Shown piece after piece: positions 37,889 through 47,044 of a DNA stretch of 64,000 nucleotides. The DNA is from Oricola cellulosilytica (lineage in GTDB: Bacteria > Pseudomonadota > Alphaproteobacteria > Rhizobiales > Rhizobiaceae). Position 1 is the first letter of the stretch. Each line of letters begins with the position of its first letter. The stretch spans positions 124,001 to 188,000 of the forward strand of contig NZ_JAINFK010000006.1 of NCBI RefSeq assembly GCF_019966575.1, given 5' to 3'. The position numbers were made by a program, and so were the translations under genes. The notes below the pieces were generated by a model. That model was not told the DNA's origin and searched no databases. It saw nothing but the letters and a program-made list of their open reading frames with translations.

Positions 37889-38860
37889 TCAGGGTCCGAA
37901 TTCGAATGCTTGATTGCCGACGATCCGTTTACGCAGCCAAGCCGAGAACTGGTCCACGCAGATGATCGTCACAAACAGCAGGAGGATGATGGCAAGCGTC
38001 TTGGCCTCATGACCGCGACTGATCGACAGGCGGAGCGTCTCTCCGATCCCGCCACCACCGACCGCGCCGATGATGGTAGAGGCGCGCACGTTGATTTCCA
38101 GACGCAGCAGGAAATAGCTGATGAAATTCGGCATGACCTGCGGGACAATCCCAAACCACACGCGCTCGATCCAGTTTCCGCCGGCGGCCCGCAATCCCTC
38201 GTCGGGTTTCATGTCGGCGTTCTCGACGACTTCGAAATACATCTTGCCGAGTGCGCCGATGGAGTGGATCGCCACCGCGATGATCGCGGGGATCGGGCCA
38301 AGCGAAAAGATGGCGAGGAAAAAGCCGGCAATCACGATCTCCGGAAACGCCCGCAGGACTTCCATGAAGCGGCGTACCGCAAAGCGGAGCCACCGTGATC
38401 TGGTCAGGTTCTTGGCGGCGAGGAAGCAGAGCATGAAGCCGAAGCTGAACCCGACAAACGTCGCGAGCACCGCAATGTTCAGCGTTTCCATCATCTTGTA
38501 TAGATATTCGGGTACGTAGAACGCCCCCCAAATGTATACTCGCCCGACCGGATAATCGTACTGGAAGCTGCCGTCGTAATAGGGGCTTTCAAGATCGAAA
38601 AGCGCGCGCCAGAGCTCGAAGGCATCACGCGGTATCATGTCGCCGACGAAGTCGAACAGATGCGGCAGGCGGTCGATGAACTTGCCGGCATTGGTCTCGT
38701 TGGCAAACCACAGCGACGCCGTCAACGCGAACGCAAGCCCGATCAATCCCAGGATCGTGTAGAGCCGGCGGGTATTGTTCAACTGACGCCAATGGCGTTC
38801 CACGTCGTACCGCCCGCCTGATGGGTTGGCGTCAGACCCGGCTGCATGTGTCACGGCCAT
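37889..38860 (-). CDS. phnE1: PhnE1, phosphonate ABC permease
   Basis: 323 residues. An N-terminal helix at about 35-50 and five more in the transmembrane domain (about 130-315). The EAA-type loop reads AAGGNWIERVWFGIVPQVMP, and the STIIGAVGGGGIGE segment is typical of PhnE. It forms the phosphonate channel with PhnE2, driven by PhnC. A strong hairpin separates it from phnD. Confidence 0.94.
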   Translation of the reverse strand: MAVTHAAGSDANPSGGRYDVERHWRQLNNTRRLYTILGLIGLAFALTASLWFANETNAGKFIDRLPHLFDFVGDMIPRDAFELWRALFDLESPYYDGSFQYDYPVGRVYIWGAFYVPEYLYKMMETLNIAVLATFVGFSFGFMLCFLAAKNLTRSRWLRFAVRRFMEVLRAFPEIVIAGFFLAIFSLGPIPAIIAVAIHSIGALGKMYFEVVENADMKPDEGLRAAGGNWIERVWFGIVPQVMPNFISYFLLRLEINVRASTIIGAVGGGGIGETLRLSISRGHEAKTLAIILLLFVTIICVDQFSAWLRKRIVGNQAFEFGP

Positions 38861-38889
38861 CGGAATTCTTTCGGGTCAATCCGGTAAAA

Positions 38890-38916
38890 TGCGCCGCGGA
38901 TCATGCCCGCGGCGCA
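38890..38916 (-). promoter_or_regulatory. Strong hairpin between phnD and phnE1
   Basis: Perfect 10-bp stem TGCGCCGCGG/CCGCGGCGCA with a 7-base loop, 17 bases after the phnD stop. A short ATTTTA follows, so it may both stabilise phnD mRNA and reduce read-through into the permeases. Confidence 0.75.
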
Positions 38917-38933
38917 GGTGAAAGGCTGAATAC

Positions 38934-39842
38934 TTACGAGCCTATCTTGGCTTTTCGGGCGGCGACGATCGTCTCGTAGAACGAATGATCGACATCGGTG
39001 AAGCTCTTGTACTCTCCGCCCTGGATGGACGCGAAGCAATCCGGGTGTTGTTCGGGCATCGCTTTCATGAACTCCACGAACTTGGCGCGGATGCTCTGAT
39101 CGAGCTCGTTCGAAACCACGATCGGCCCGTTCGGGATCAGCGGCGAACGCCACACTTCGTTGACTTCGTCCATGTCGAGCAAGCCCTTCTCGACCATTTT
39201 GCGGATGTTGCCGGACGTGTAGCCGTCGGAGTACTCGCCGACGCCGGACGACCATGTCACGGCGCCGTCGAATGTGCCCTTTAACATTTCAAGAACGGTG
39301 TTTTCGTGGCCGCCGCCAAATCCGGTTTCGCCGAAATATTCATCGATCGGCATGCCGAGTTGCGCCGGCAGCGCTACCGAAGGCACGAGGAAACCTGACG
39401 TGGAGTCCGGATCGGCAAAGCCGAGCTTTTTGCCTTTCATGTCATCGATCGTTTCGATGCCCGAATCCCTACGGACGAGCATGATCGAATAATAGCCGGT
39501 CGCGCCGTCGACCTGCACAGTCGTCAGGACGGGATCGACCGCTCCGGGATCGGTCAGATAGACCTTGGCGTATCCGGATGCGCCGAGTTCGGCATAATCG
39601 AGCGTGCCGCCGAGAAGGCCCTGGATGACGCCGTCATAGTCGGCGGCCGGGAACAGCTTGACTTCTTTGACGCCGATTGCGGCGGGAAGCAGGTCGACCA
39701 GGCACTGGTTATTGCGAAGACGGTCAGCTTCGTTTTCGCCGCCAAGGATACCGATGCGGAAAATGTCTTGGGCCTGCGCGGAAATAGAGCCAGCTGCTAC
39801 GGCGGCCAAAGCGACCGTCGTCAGTAGAACTTTCTTGAACAT
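38934..39842 (-). CDS. phnD: PhnD, phosphonate-binding periplasmic protein
   Basis: 302 residues with a signal peptide (MFKKVLLTTVALAAVAAGSISAQA). Family 12-type phosphate/phosphonate-binding fold: FRIGILGGENEADRLRN, GTLDYAELGASGYAKVYL and DPDSTSGFLVPS, the last contacting the phosphonate group in PhnD. It delivers substrate to PhnE1E2. Flanked by hairpins on both sides, consistent with its message being the most abundant of the operon. Confidence 0.94.
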   Translation of the reverse strand: MFKKVLLTTVALAAVAAGSISAQAQDIFRIGILGGENEADRLRNNQCLVDLLPAAIGVKEVKLFPAADYDGVIQGLLGGTLDYAELGASGYAKVYLTDPGAVDPVLTTVQVDGATGYYSIMLVRRDSGIETIDDMKGKKLGFADPDSTSGFLVPSVALPAQLGMPIDEYFGETGFGGGHENTVLEMLKGTFDGAVTWSSGVGEYSDGYTSGNIRKMVEKGLLDMDEVNEVWRSPLIPNGPIVVSNELDQSIRAKFVEFMKAMPEQHPDCFASIQGGEYKSFTDVDHSFYETIVAARKAKIGS

Positions 39843-39900
39843 TTCGTCTCTCCTGTGTTCGGGATGTTTCCCCGTTTTTGGTTTGATCGCTCAAATCGCA

Positions 39901-39929
39901 TCCGCGCAACGCGACCGACATCGCGCGGA
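39901..39929 (-). promoter_or_regulatory. Hairpin between phnC and phnD
   Basis: 7-bp stem TCCGCGC/GCGCGGA with a 15-base loop in the 101-base gap. Weaker than the hairpin after phnD; possible mRNA processing site. Confidence 0.4.
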
Positions 39930-39943
39930 GTTTCGTAAAGACC

Positions 39944-40789
39944 TCAGGCTCCGGCGATGGCGATGGCGATCTCGGGTGGAGCCGTTGGCCTGACCTTGGG
40001 TTTTCCGGCGGCGAAACTCGTGAACGTGACAGACTCGGAAAACGCTTCTTCGAGGCCGTCGGCGCCATAGATGCGCCGTGCGGCAGCTTCGGTCAGGTCA
40101 TCGGGCCCGCCGTCGAAAACCACTTCCCCGGCGGCCATGCCGATAATCCGTTCACAATACGTCCGGGCCGTATCGAGTGTGTGGAGATTGGTAATGACCG
40201 TGATGCCATCGCTCTGATTGATGTCCCGAAGCGACTGCATGACCACCTGCGCGTTGCGCGGATCGAGCGAGGCGATCGGCTCATCGGCGAGAATGACTTT
40301 CGGCTCCTGCATCAGAGCACGGGCGATCGCCACACGTTGCTGCTGGCCGCCTGAAAGCGTCCCGGCACGCTGCAGGGCGGTACGCGAGATATCGAGCCGC
40401 TCGAGCGCCGCAATCGCCATCGCACGCTCTTCGCGGGTGAACAGGTTCAGCACGCTGGAGACCGTCGATCGGTGATTGAGCCTGCCAAGCAGGACATTGG
40501 TCAAAACGTCGAGACGCGGCACGAGGTTGAATTGCTGAAAGATCATCGCGCAATCGCGCTGCCAGTTGCGCAACGCCTGCCCGCTAAGCGACGACACCTT
40601 GGTGTCGTTGAAAAGGATTGAGCCTTCAGAAGGAACGACTAGGCGGTTGATCATCCGAAGAAGCGTCGACTTCCCCGCGCCCGAAGCGCCGATGACGCCA
40701 ACCATCTGCCCGGCGGGTATTGTCAGATCGACCGATTTGACAGCAGTTGTTGAACCGAAACGGCGGGTCACGTTCGAAATGTCGAGCAT
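39944..40789 (-). CDS. phnC: PhnC, phosphonate ABC transporter ATPase
   Basis: 281 residues. Walker [11 protein letters not shown]-loop [19 protein letters not shown], signature LSGGQQQRV and Walker [14 protein letters not shown] place it firmly in the PhnC group. The ATG at 40789 has GGGG six bases upstream; ATG 40795 and TTG 40801 are alternatives. First transport gene of the phnCDE1E2MN unit. A Pho-box-like tandem array begins 48 bases upstream. Confidence 0.94.
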   Translation of the reverse strand: MLDISNVTRRFGSTTAVKSVDLTIPAGQMVGVIGASGAGKSTLLRMINRLVVPSEGSILFNDTKVSSLSGQALRNWQRDCAMIFQQFNLVPRLDVLTNVLLGRLNHRSTVSSVLNLFTREERAMAIAALERLDISRTALQRAGTLSGGQQQRVAIARALMQEPKVILADEPIASLDPRNAQVVMQSLRDINQSDGITVITNLHTLDTARTYCERIIGMAAGEVVFDGGPDDLTEAAARRIYGADGLEEAFSESVTFTSFAAGKPKVRPTAPPEIAIAIAGA

Positions 40790-40836
40790 CCACATCCCCA
40801 AGCTTTATGAGCCAAGTCGGGGTCTATGCGGCTTCC

Positions 40837-40876
40837 ATCACCGGTTGATGTCAGTTCCGTATCGGTTTTGTGACAC
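40837..40876 (-). promoter_or_regulatory. Candidate PHO box upstream of phnC
   Basis: Four 7-base half-sites in perfect 11-base periodicity on the minus strand: GTGTCAC, CCGATAC, CTGACAT, CGGTGAT (PhoB half-site CTGTCAT). The first and third match best (5 and 6 of 7). PhoB activates phn transport under phosphate starvation in rhizobia and E. coli. Confidence 0.55.
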
Positions 40877-41005
40877 CTTCCAAAGCGCCATGGACGGCCG
40901 GAAAATTGCCCGTTTTACCGGCAAAGCAAGGGTTTTCAGCGTACCAGTTCGCGCACCGCACGGCCAACAAACTGACATGATCGATGAAGCTTATCGGCTA
41001 GCGCT

Positions 41006-41626
41006 CTAGAACGACTTGTGTTTTTCGACGAAAGCTTCGATGCCAAGCGCCCGGAAATCGTCCAGGGCGGCGCGCAAATCCGCATGCTCCCAATCCCACC
41101 AGCAAAGCGCCTGGAGGCCTTCGGCAATCGATTCCGGAAAGCGTTCGCGGATCGGTTTAGCGGGCACACCTGCGACGATCATATAGGGCGCAACATCCCT
41201 GCTCACCACAGCGCCCGCGCCGATGGCCGCGCCATTGCCGACCGTCACGCCCGGCAGGATCGTCGCACCGTGGCCGATCCAGGTGTCGTGGCCGATCACC
41301 ACCCGGTTGCTGCGGCGCCAGTCGAAGAACTCTTCCTCGTTTTCGGCGTCATCGAAATAGTCGCCTGCCCTGTAGACGAAGTGATGCTGGGTCGCCCGCC
41401 AGGTCGGATGATTGGTCGCGTTGATCCGCACATGGCTGGCGATGTTGGCGAATTTTCCGATGATCGCGCACCACGCCTCAGTTTCCCGTATCAGGTAGGA
41501 ATAGTCACCGATCTCGCATTCGGCGACGATGCAGCGCTCGTCGATTTCGGTGTATCGCCCGAGTGTCGTGTTGCTGACGCTGGCGGTCGGGTGGATGAAC
41601 GGTTCAATGCCGAGCGTCTTGCGCAT
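41006..41626 (-). CDS. Phosphonate-cluster hexapeptide-repeat transferase
   Basis: 206 residues. Left-handed beta-helix hexapeptide repeats throughout ([55 protein letters not shown]), the acetyltransferase pattern of DapD/CatB-like enzymes. A branch of this family occurs regularly next to phnL in C-P lyase operons of alphaproteobacteria. It may acetylate aminophosphonates, a PhnO-like role. It starts 7 bases after the phnL stop. Substrate not established. Confidence 0.85.
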   Translation of the reverse strand: MRKTLGIEPFIHPTASVSNTTLGRYTEIDERCIVAECEIGDYSYLIRETEAWCAIIGKFANIASHVRINATNHPTWRATQHHFVYRAGDYFDDAENEEEFFDWRRSNRVVIGHDTWIGHGATILPGVTVGNGAAIGAGAVVSRDVAPYMIVAGVPAKPIRERFPESIAEGLQALCWWDWEHADLRAALDDFRALGIEAFVEKHKSF

Positions 41627-41633
41627 GACCGCC

Positions 41634-42341
41634 TCAGGCCGTCTTCGGCGTAGCAAATCGCGTCACGTCGATAATCGCGTCGGCGACCGCCTCGCGCACA
41701 TCCTGATCGTGGAATATCCCGAGCAGCGCGACACCGGCCTTCTTCTTCTCGGCGATCATCTCCACCACCACCGCGCGGTTATTCGCATCGAGAGAAGCCG
41801 TCGGCTCGTCGAGAAGTAGCACCGGATGACCGGTGATGAAACCGCGCGCAATGTTGACCCGCTGCTGCTCGCCCCCGGAAAAGGTTGCCGGCGGCAATTC
41901 CCAGAGCGTCTCGGGCAGGTTCAGCCGCGCAAACAGTTCCGCGGCGCGTTCGCGCGCCGCCTCTGGCGATGTGCCGCGCAGCACAAGCGGCTCGCCGGCC
42001 ACATCGAGCGCCGAAACACGGGGCACGACACGCAGGAACTGGCTGACATAACCGATCGTTTCGCGCCGGATCGCAAGAACCGTGCGCGGGTCCGCGGTTG
42101 CGAGATCGACATAGTCGCCATTGTGGTTGACCAGTATCTGACCCTCGCCAACGGCATAGTTGCCGTAAAGCATCTTCAGGATGGAGCTCTTGCCCGCGCC
42201 GGACGGTCCGCCAAGCACGGTGCACTGCCCCGCCTTCAGCGAAAGATTCACGTATTCCACCACCGGGATCAGGGTCCCGCCACGCAGATGCATGGTGAAA
42301 TTCTTGGCGACATCGGAGACGACGATCGGGGTCGGCATCAT
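41634..42341 (-). CDS. phnL: PhnL, C-P lyase core-associated ATPase
   Basis: 235 residues. ABC-type ATPase (Walker [10 protein letters not shown], signature [10 protein letters not shown], Walker [12 protein letters not shown]) with no permease; PhnL is needed with PhnGHI for ribosyl transfer to the phosphonate. Start choice among three adjacent codons (GTG 42344, ATG 42341, ATG 42338); 42341 forms a TGATG overlap with phnK. Confidence 0.94.
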   Translation of the reverse strand: MMPTPIVVSDVAKNFTMHLRGGTLIPVVEYVNLSLKAGQCTVLGGPSGAGKSSILKMLYGNYAVGEGQILVNHNGDYVDLATADPRTVLAIRRETIGYVSQFLRVVPRVSALDVAGEPLVLRGTSPEAARERAAELFARLNLPETLWELPPATFSGGEQQRVNIARGFITGHPVLLLDEPTASLDANNRAVVVEMIAEKKKAGVALLGIFHDQDVREAVADAIIDVTRFATPKTA

Positions 42342-43117
42342 CACACCTGCAAGATCGAGGAAACGAGAAGCTGGGTGTAAGGCTCGCGCGGATCGTCAAG
42401 CACCCGGTCGGTCAGGCCGGTTTCGACAACGGCCCCATCCTTCATCACCATTATGCGGTGCGACAGGAGCCGCGCCACGGCGAGATCATGGGTGACGACC
42501 ACGACTGCAAGGCCGAGATCGTTGACGAGGCCGCGCAACAGGTCGAGCAACCGCGCCTGCACAGAAACGTCCAACCCGCCCGTCGGCTCGTCCATGAAGA
42601 CAAGGCGCGGAACGGTGACGAGATTGCGGGCGATCTGCAGGCGCTGGCGCATGCCGCCAGAAAAGTCCCGCGGCTGGTCGTCGATCCGGTCGAGCCCGAT
42701 TTCCACCCGCCCGAGCCAGTCTTCCGCCGTCTCGCGGATATTGCCGTAGTGGCGTTCGCCAACCGCCATCAGCCGCTCGCCGACATTCGCGCCCGCTGAA
42801 ACGCTCATGCGCAAGCCGTCCGCCGGGTTCTGGTGCACGAAGCCCCAGTCGGTGCGCATCAGGAATCTTCGTTCCGCCTCTCCCATCCGGTAAAGATCGC
42901 GCATCTGTCCATCCCGCATCCGGTAGCTGACCGTTCCCGCGGTCGGCGGAAGACGCGTGGAGATACAATTCAATAGCGTCGTCTTGCCAGAGCCGGATTC
43001 ACCGACAATCGCCAGCACTTCGCCAAGCCACAGTTCGAGGCCGACATCTTGGCAGCCGATGCGGTTGCCATAGAATTTGGAAACGCCGTTGACGCAAAGG
43101 AGCGGTTGATCGGTCAT
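42341..43117 (-). CDS. phnK: PhnK, C-P lyase core ATPase
   Basis: 258 residues. ABC-type ATPase with Walker A GESGSGKTT, signature FSGGMRQRLQ and Walker B LVFMDEPTGGLD. PhnK binds the PhnGHIJ complex and drives its conformational cycle instead of transport. The ATG at 43117 overlaps the phnJ stop (ATGA). Confidence 0.95.
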   Translation of the reverse strand: MTDQPLLCVNGVSKFYGNRIGCQDVGLELWLGEVLAIVGESGSGKTTLLNCISTRLPPTAGTVSYRMRDGQMRDLYRMGEAERRFLMRTDWGFVHQNPADGLRMSVSAGANVGERLMAVGERHYGNIRETAEDWLGRVEIGLDRIDDQPRDFSGGMRQRLQIARNLVTVPRLVFMDEPTGGLDVSVQARLLDLLRGLVNDLGLAVVVVTHDLAVARLLSHRIMVMKDGAVVETGLTDRVLDDPREPYTQLLVSSILQV

Positions 43118-44010
43118 TGCGCCGTCTCCCGAGCATCGCCGGCCAGATGGCCGCGATGGCCTCCCTCGCGCCGTTTTTCGCAATGGTCGGTGTCCGAACA
43201 GACGAACATCCGCCCGCCCTTGTCATCGAGGATCACCTCGTCGAGATAGACGCCATGAGCAGCGCACAGCGCGCACGGCTCTACGAATGTCTGCACCTCA
43301 AACGGGTAGTCCTCGAAATCGAGGCTGACGACATCCGTATGCGGCGGAATGGCGTAAATGCGTTTCTCGCGCCCTGCCCCGAACAGTTGCAGGGCGTCCG
43401 ACATGTGCATTTTCGGATTGTCGAATTTAGGCGTCGGCGACGGGTCCATCACATAGCGGCCTTCGACCTTGACCGGATAGGCGTAGGTCGTGGCGATGTG
43501 TCCGTTCTTGGCGATGTCCTCGTAGAGCTTCACATGCATCAACCCGTATTCGGACAGCGCATGCATCTTGCGCGTCTCGGTTTCGCGCGGCTCGAGGAAA
43601 CGCAACGGCTCCGGGATCGGCACCTGATATACGAGGATCTGGCCTTCCTTCAGCTTTTCCTCGGGAATGCGGTGGCGCGTCTGAATGATCGACGCGGTTG
43701 CCGTGTCAGTCGTGGTTTCGACCTCGGCGACCTTGGCGAAGAAGTTACGGATGGAGACAGCGTTCGTCGTGTCGTCAGCGCCCTGGTCGATCACCTTCAA
43801 CACGTCGTCCGGTCCGATCACCGCCGCCGTGACCTGCACCCCGCCCGTGCCCCAGCCATAGGGCATCGGCATTTCGCGCGAGGCGAACGGCACCTGATAG
43901 CCGGGAATGGCGATCCCCTTGAGGATGGCGCGGCGGATCATCCGCTTCGTCTGTTCGTCCAGATAGGCGAAATTGTAGGTCGCCAGCCCGTCATCTGTGT
44001 GAATCGTCAT
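43114..44010 (-). CDS. phnJ: PhnJ, C-P lyase (radical SAM)
   Basis: 298 residues. PhnJ cleaves the carbon-phosphorus bond with a SAM-derived radical. The cluster cysteines of PhnJ lie near the C-terminus, here CALC...C (about residues 246-272), with the conserved GWGTGGVQVT (Gly radical loop) near residue 55. It starts in an ATGA overlap with phnI. Its presence shows that methylphosphonate and other alkylphosphonates can be used. Confidence 0.97.
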   Translation of the reverse strand: MTIHTDDGLATYNFAYLDEQTKRMIRRAILKGIAIPGYQVPFASREMPMPYGWGTGGVQVTAAVIGPDDVLKVIDQGADDTTNAVSIRNFFAKVAEVETTTDTATASIIQTRHRIPEEKLKEGQILVYQVPIPEPLRFLEPRETETRKMHALSEYGLMHVKLYEDIAKNGHIATTYAYPVKVEGRYVMDPSPTPKFDNPKMHMSDALQLFGAGREKRIYAIPPHTDVVSLDFEDYPFEVQTFVEPCALCAAHGVYLDEVILDDKGGRMFVCSDTDHCEKRREGGHRGHLAGDARETAQ

Positions 44011-45122
44011 TCCGCCGCCTCCGGCATGGCACTGTCGCTATCGCTATCGCTATCGCGGCGCGCCGCGTGCTCAGCCCGCATGCGTCGCACGAGATCGAGC
44101 TCGGCCTGGAAGTCAACATAATGCGGCAGTTTCAGGTGCTCGACGAAACCCGTCGCCTGCACATTGTCGGAATGCGAGATGACGAATTCCTCGTCCTGCG
44201 CCGCAGCGACGATGTCTTCGCCCAGTTCGGTCGCCCTCAACGCCCGGTCGCACAGCGCCATCGCCATCGCCTTGCGCTCCGACTGGCCGAAGACGAGACC
44301 GTAGCCGCGCGTGAACTGCGGCGGCGCTTTCGATGAGCCTTGGAACTGGTTGACCATCTGGCATTCGGTCACCCGGATGCGCCCGAGAGTGACGGTGAAG
44401 CCCAGTTCCGGCACATCGAATTCGACATCCACCTCACCGATCCGGATTTCGCCGGCAAATGGATGCGAGCGCGCATAGCCGCGCTGTGTCGAATAACCGA
44501 GCGCCAGCAGGAAACCCTCATCGCCGCGCGACAGGGCCTGCAGCCGGGTATCGCGGTTCATCGGGAATTCCATCGGTGTCCGCGTCAGATCGCCGATTTC
44601 CTCGCTCTCTGAAACGCCGTCGTTCTCGATCAGGCCTTCCCGTGCGAGAATGTCGGAGACACGCACGACGGGCGTCTCGTCGCTTTCATGGCTTTCCGGC
44701 GCCTCCACTTCCTCGTCCCCGGCCAAAGCCGGGTCAAGCAGCCTGTGTGTGTAATCGAAGGTCGGGCCCAGCATCTGCCCGCCTGGCAAATCCTTGTAGG
44801 TCGCCGAGATTCGCCGCTCCACCTGCATCGCCGCCGTATCGACGGGTTCAGAATAGCCGAAGCGCGGCAGGGTGGTGCGATAGGCGCGCAGCAGGAAGAT
44901 CGCCTCAATCAGATCGCCCCGCGCCTGCTTGATAGCTAGCGCCGCGAGATCGCGATCATAGACCGAACCCTCGCTCATTACCCGGTCGCAGGCGAGCGCC
45001 AGTTGTTCGGCGATCTGCTCCAGCGTCAGCGACGGGACCGAAGGGTCGCCGCGCCTGCGGTTGGCAAGCAACCGGTGCGCATTGCGAATGGCGGTCTCGC
45101 CGCCTTTGACCGCAACATACAT
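44007..45122 (-). CDS. phnI: PhnI, nucleosidase of the C-P lyase core
   Basis: 371 residues. PhnI, with G, H and L, displaces adenine from ATP with the phosphonate. Typical starts and blocks are MYVAVKGGETAIRNAHRLL, GDPSVPSLTLEQI, TDTRLQALSRGDEGFLLALGYSTQRGYARSHPFAGEIR. The C-terminus carries a short DSDSDSDS run encoded by a 6-base tandem repeat. Starts 3 bases after the phnH stop. Confidence 0.96.
   Translation of the reverse strand: MYVAVKGGETAIRNAHRLLANRRRGDPSVPSLTLEQIAEQLALACDRVMSEGSVYDRDLAALAIKQARGDLIEAIFLLRAYRTTLPRFGYSEPVDTAAMQVERRISATYKDLPGGQMLGPTFDYTHRLLDPALAGDEEVEAPESHESDETPVVRVSDILAREGLIENDGVSESEEIGDLTRTPMEFPMNRDTRLQALSRGDEGFLLALGYSTQRGYARSHPFAGEIRIGEVDVEFDVPELGFTVTLGRIRVTECQMVNQFQGSSKAPPQFTRGYGLVFGQSERKAMAMALCDRALRATELGEDIVAAAQDEEFVISHSDNVQATGFVEHLKLPHYVDFQAELDLVRRMRAEHAARRDSDSDSDSAMPEAAE
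44035..44056. repeat. Short tandem repeat in the phnI tail
   Basis: The hexamer TCGCTA occurs three times plus a partial copy (44035-44056), encoding alternating Ser-Asp near the PhnI C-terminus. Slippage in multiples of 6 would change only tail length. Confidence 0.8.
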
Positions 45123-45125
45123 CGC

Positions 45126-45737
45126 TCAAACCTCCCTTTCACCGATGCGCGTGGTGCGCGGCAGGCATGCAATGGCATTCTCGCTTGCCAGAACCAGATC
45201 GACACCGCGCGGATAATGGCCATTGATGTCCCGCCATTGGGTTTTGAAATGCCCGGGCATCGGGTGCGGTGCGATGGTCCGGCTTCCCTTGATGCCCGGC
45301 CCGCTCAATGTCATCGGTGCTCCGCTGGTCAACGTTTCCACCTGCATGATGATCGTCGTCGAGCGGTCGGGATATTCCTGCGTGCCGAGCGCGAAACCGG
45401 ATAGCGGCTGCACATTTGCCGGATTGGCGACGATCGCGAAGCCGGCGTGTGAAATGAATTCGGCGAACGGCACGGCGGTGTGGAAGGAAAGCCAGCCCCT
45501 CACCGCATCGCTGCGCGCCAGCTCCGCTCCGAGCCAGAGGGGCGTGTCCGCATCGGCCAGCGTCAGCGCCACTGCAGCGGCAGTCGCATTGAGAGGCGAC
45601 GGCGGCCGAACATCCGTGCTGACACCATGAACAGCGCCAGGCCGAGCCATTGCGTCCATCACTGCGCGAAAAACCGTTTGGGCCGCAAAAACCGGATCAG
45701 CGAACCCCCCTCGAGCGATCTTTTCACTTATAGTCAT
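45126..45737 (-). CDS. phnH: PhnH, C-P lyase core subunit
   Basis: 203 residues, the usual PhnH length. Core subunit of the PhnGHIJ complex; typical segments include FRAVMDAMARPG, ADADTPLWLG, GTQEYPDRSTTIIMQVE and SGPGIKGSR. It overlaps the phnG stop by one base (TGATG). No catalytic residues of its own are known. Confidence 0.94.
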   Translation of the reverse strand: MTISEKIARGGFADPVFAAQTVFRAVMDAMARPGAVHGVSTDVRPPSPLNATAAAVALTLADADTPLWLGAELARSDAVRGWLSFHTAVPFAEFISHAGFAIVANPANVQPLSGFALGTQEYPDRSTTIIMQVETLTSGAPMTLSGPGIKGSRTIAPHPMPGHFKTQWRDINGHYPRGVDLVLASENAIACLPRTTRIGEREV

Positions 45738-46192
45738 CAGTCCTCTCCGCGCACCATCGTGAAAAAATCGACCTTGGTGGCCGCTGTCTCGGCGCGGCGT
45801 TTTTTGTCGCGCACAACCAGCGACTCCTTCAACGGGCCAACGATCTCGGCGTCGATTTTCGATTCCATGTCAGGGTCTTGCGCCAACGCGTCGAGAATCG
45901 CGATCAGCTTTGCCTTGCGCCGGTCGCGGCCCAGCGCCACCGAATGGCCGACCGCACCGTTTTCCAGCCGTACGGTCGCCCGCGTCACTGTCGCCTCGCC
46001 GAAATTGAACAGCGCGCCGCCGCCTCCGATACGGCCCCGCAAGGCAACCAGCCCGATTTCCGGACCCCGCACCATTTCGCAAGCGGAGTCGATCCCGGCC
46101 CTGTCCCACAATTCGATCAGCTCTGCGCTACTTGCCGAAGCGAGCGTTGAAAGTCGCTCTTGCCGCGCGTTTCCCGCCGTGTTGTCAGCCAT
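45737..46192 (-). CDS. phnG: PhnG, C-P lyase core subunit
   Basis: 151 residues. Recognised by RGPEIGLVALRGRIGGGGALFNFGEATVTRATVRL and the HSVALGRDRRKAKLIAILDAL helix. The ATG at 46192 is chosen because the longer frame would run into the operator at 46224. First gene of the phnGHIJKL unit, divergent from phnF. Confidence 0.94.
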   Translation of the reverse strand: MADNTAGNARQERLSTLASASSAELIELWDRAGIDSACEMVRGPEIGLVALRGRIGGGGALFNFGEATVTRATVRLENGAVGHSVALGRDRRKAKLIAILDALAQDPDMESKIDAEIVGPLKESLVVRDKKRRAETAATKVDFFTMVRGED

Positions 46193-46223
46193 GCCGTTTA
46201 CGCTACCACCAGAGAAAGCAAAT

Positions 46224-46243
46224 TTGTCTATTGTTATAGACAA
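46224..46243. promoter_or_regulatory. PhnF operator between phnG and phnF
   Basis: TTGTCTATTGTTATAGACAA, a perfect palindrome with 8-base arms (GTCTAT/ATAGAC), 32 bases before phnG and 49 before phnF. GntR/UTRA regulators of phn genes bind sites with TATAGAC-type half sites. Confidence 0.7.
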
Positions 46244-46291
46244 GCAAACATATTATTTTTTTAAAGACGACGAATGACAAGAGTGTGACAG

Positions 46292-47044
46292 GTGCGGATT
46301 TTGGCAGGGGCTTTACTTGAAAGAAAATCGGGGGTCGCGCTGTGGCGGCAGATCGCCGACCTGATCCGATCGGAAATTGAAACAGGCGCTGCCGCAAAGA
46401 ACGGCAAACTGCCGCCGGAAATGAAACTCGCGGAACGCTATGGCGTCAATCGCCACACAGTGCGCGCCGCAATTGCCGCGCTCGAGCAGGAAGGCGCGCT
46501 CCGCTCCGAACAAGGCCGCGGCACCTTTGTCTGTATGCCCAGGCGTCTCTCCTATCCCATCGGGAAACGCACACGGTTTTCGGCCGGCCTTGAAGGCCAA
46601 GCGGAAACGTTTCGCACCCGGCTTGTGAAAACCGGTACCGCGAAGGCCAACCCGCAGGTTACCAGAGCATTGGCCTTGCCGGAGGGCACTGAATGCGTCT
46701 CGCTCGAAACGGTCAGCGAAACCGACGGCATGCCGATATCGCGCGCCATTTCCTGGTTCGATGCAGCGCGGTTCGGCAATATTGCGGAGGTCTTTGCCGA
46801 AAAACAGTCTATCACGATGGCGCTTGCGACAGACGGTATACCGGACTACGTGCGCCGTTGGACCACGATCGAGGCGCACCATGCTTCGCCGGATGATATC
46901 GCTCTTCTAAAGCTTTCGTCCGGCGCGATCGTGTTGGTGACGCACTCGGTCAATGAAGACTTGGACAACAGAGCGATCCAGTATTCCGAGACACGCTTTG
47001 CAGCGGATCGCGTCGAACTCTATACAAAGCTCCAAGACAGCTAG
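46292..47044 (+). CDS. phnF: PhnF, GntR/HutC-family regulator
   Basis: 250 residues with a GTG start. Winged helix-turn-helix in residues 15-80 (KLPPEMKLAERYGVNRHTVRAAIAALEQEG) and a UTRA effector domain after residue 95. Divergent from phnG with a clean palindromic operator in between, so it probably represses phnGHIJKL and itself until a phosphonate or pathway intermediate is sensed. Confidence 0.92.
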   Translation: MRILAGALLERKSGVALWRQIADLIRSEIETGAAAKNGKLPPEMKLAERYGVNRHTVRAAIAALEQEGALRSEQGRGTFVCMPRRLSYPIGKRTRFSAGLEGQAETFRTRLVKTGTAKANPQVTRALALPEGTECVSLETVSETDGMPISRAISWFDAARFGNIAEVFAEKQSITMALATDGIPDYVRRWTTIEAHHASPDDIALLKLSSGAIVLVTHSVNEDLDNRAIQYSETRFAADRVELYTKLQDS

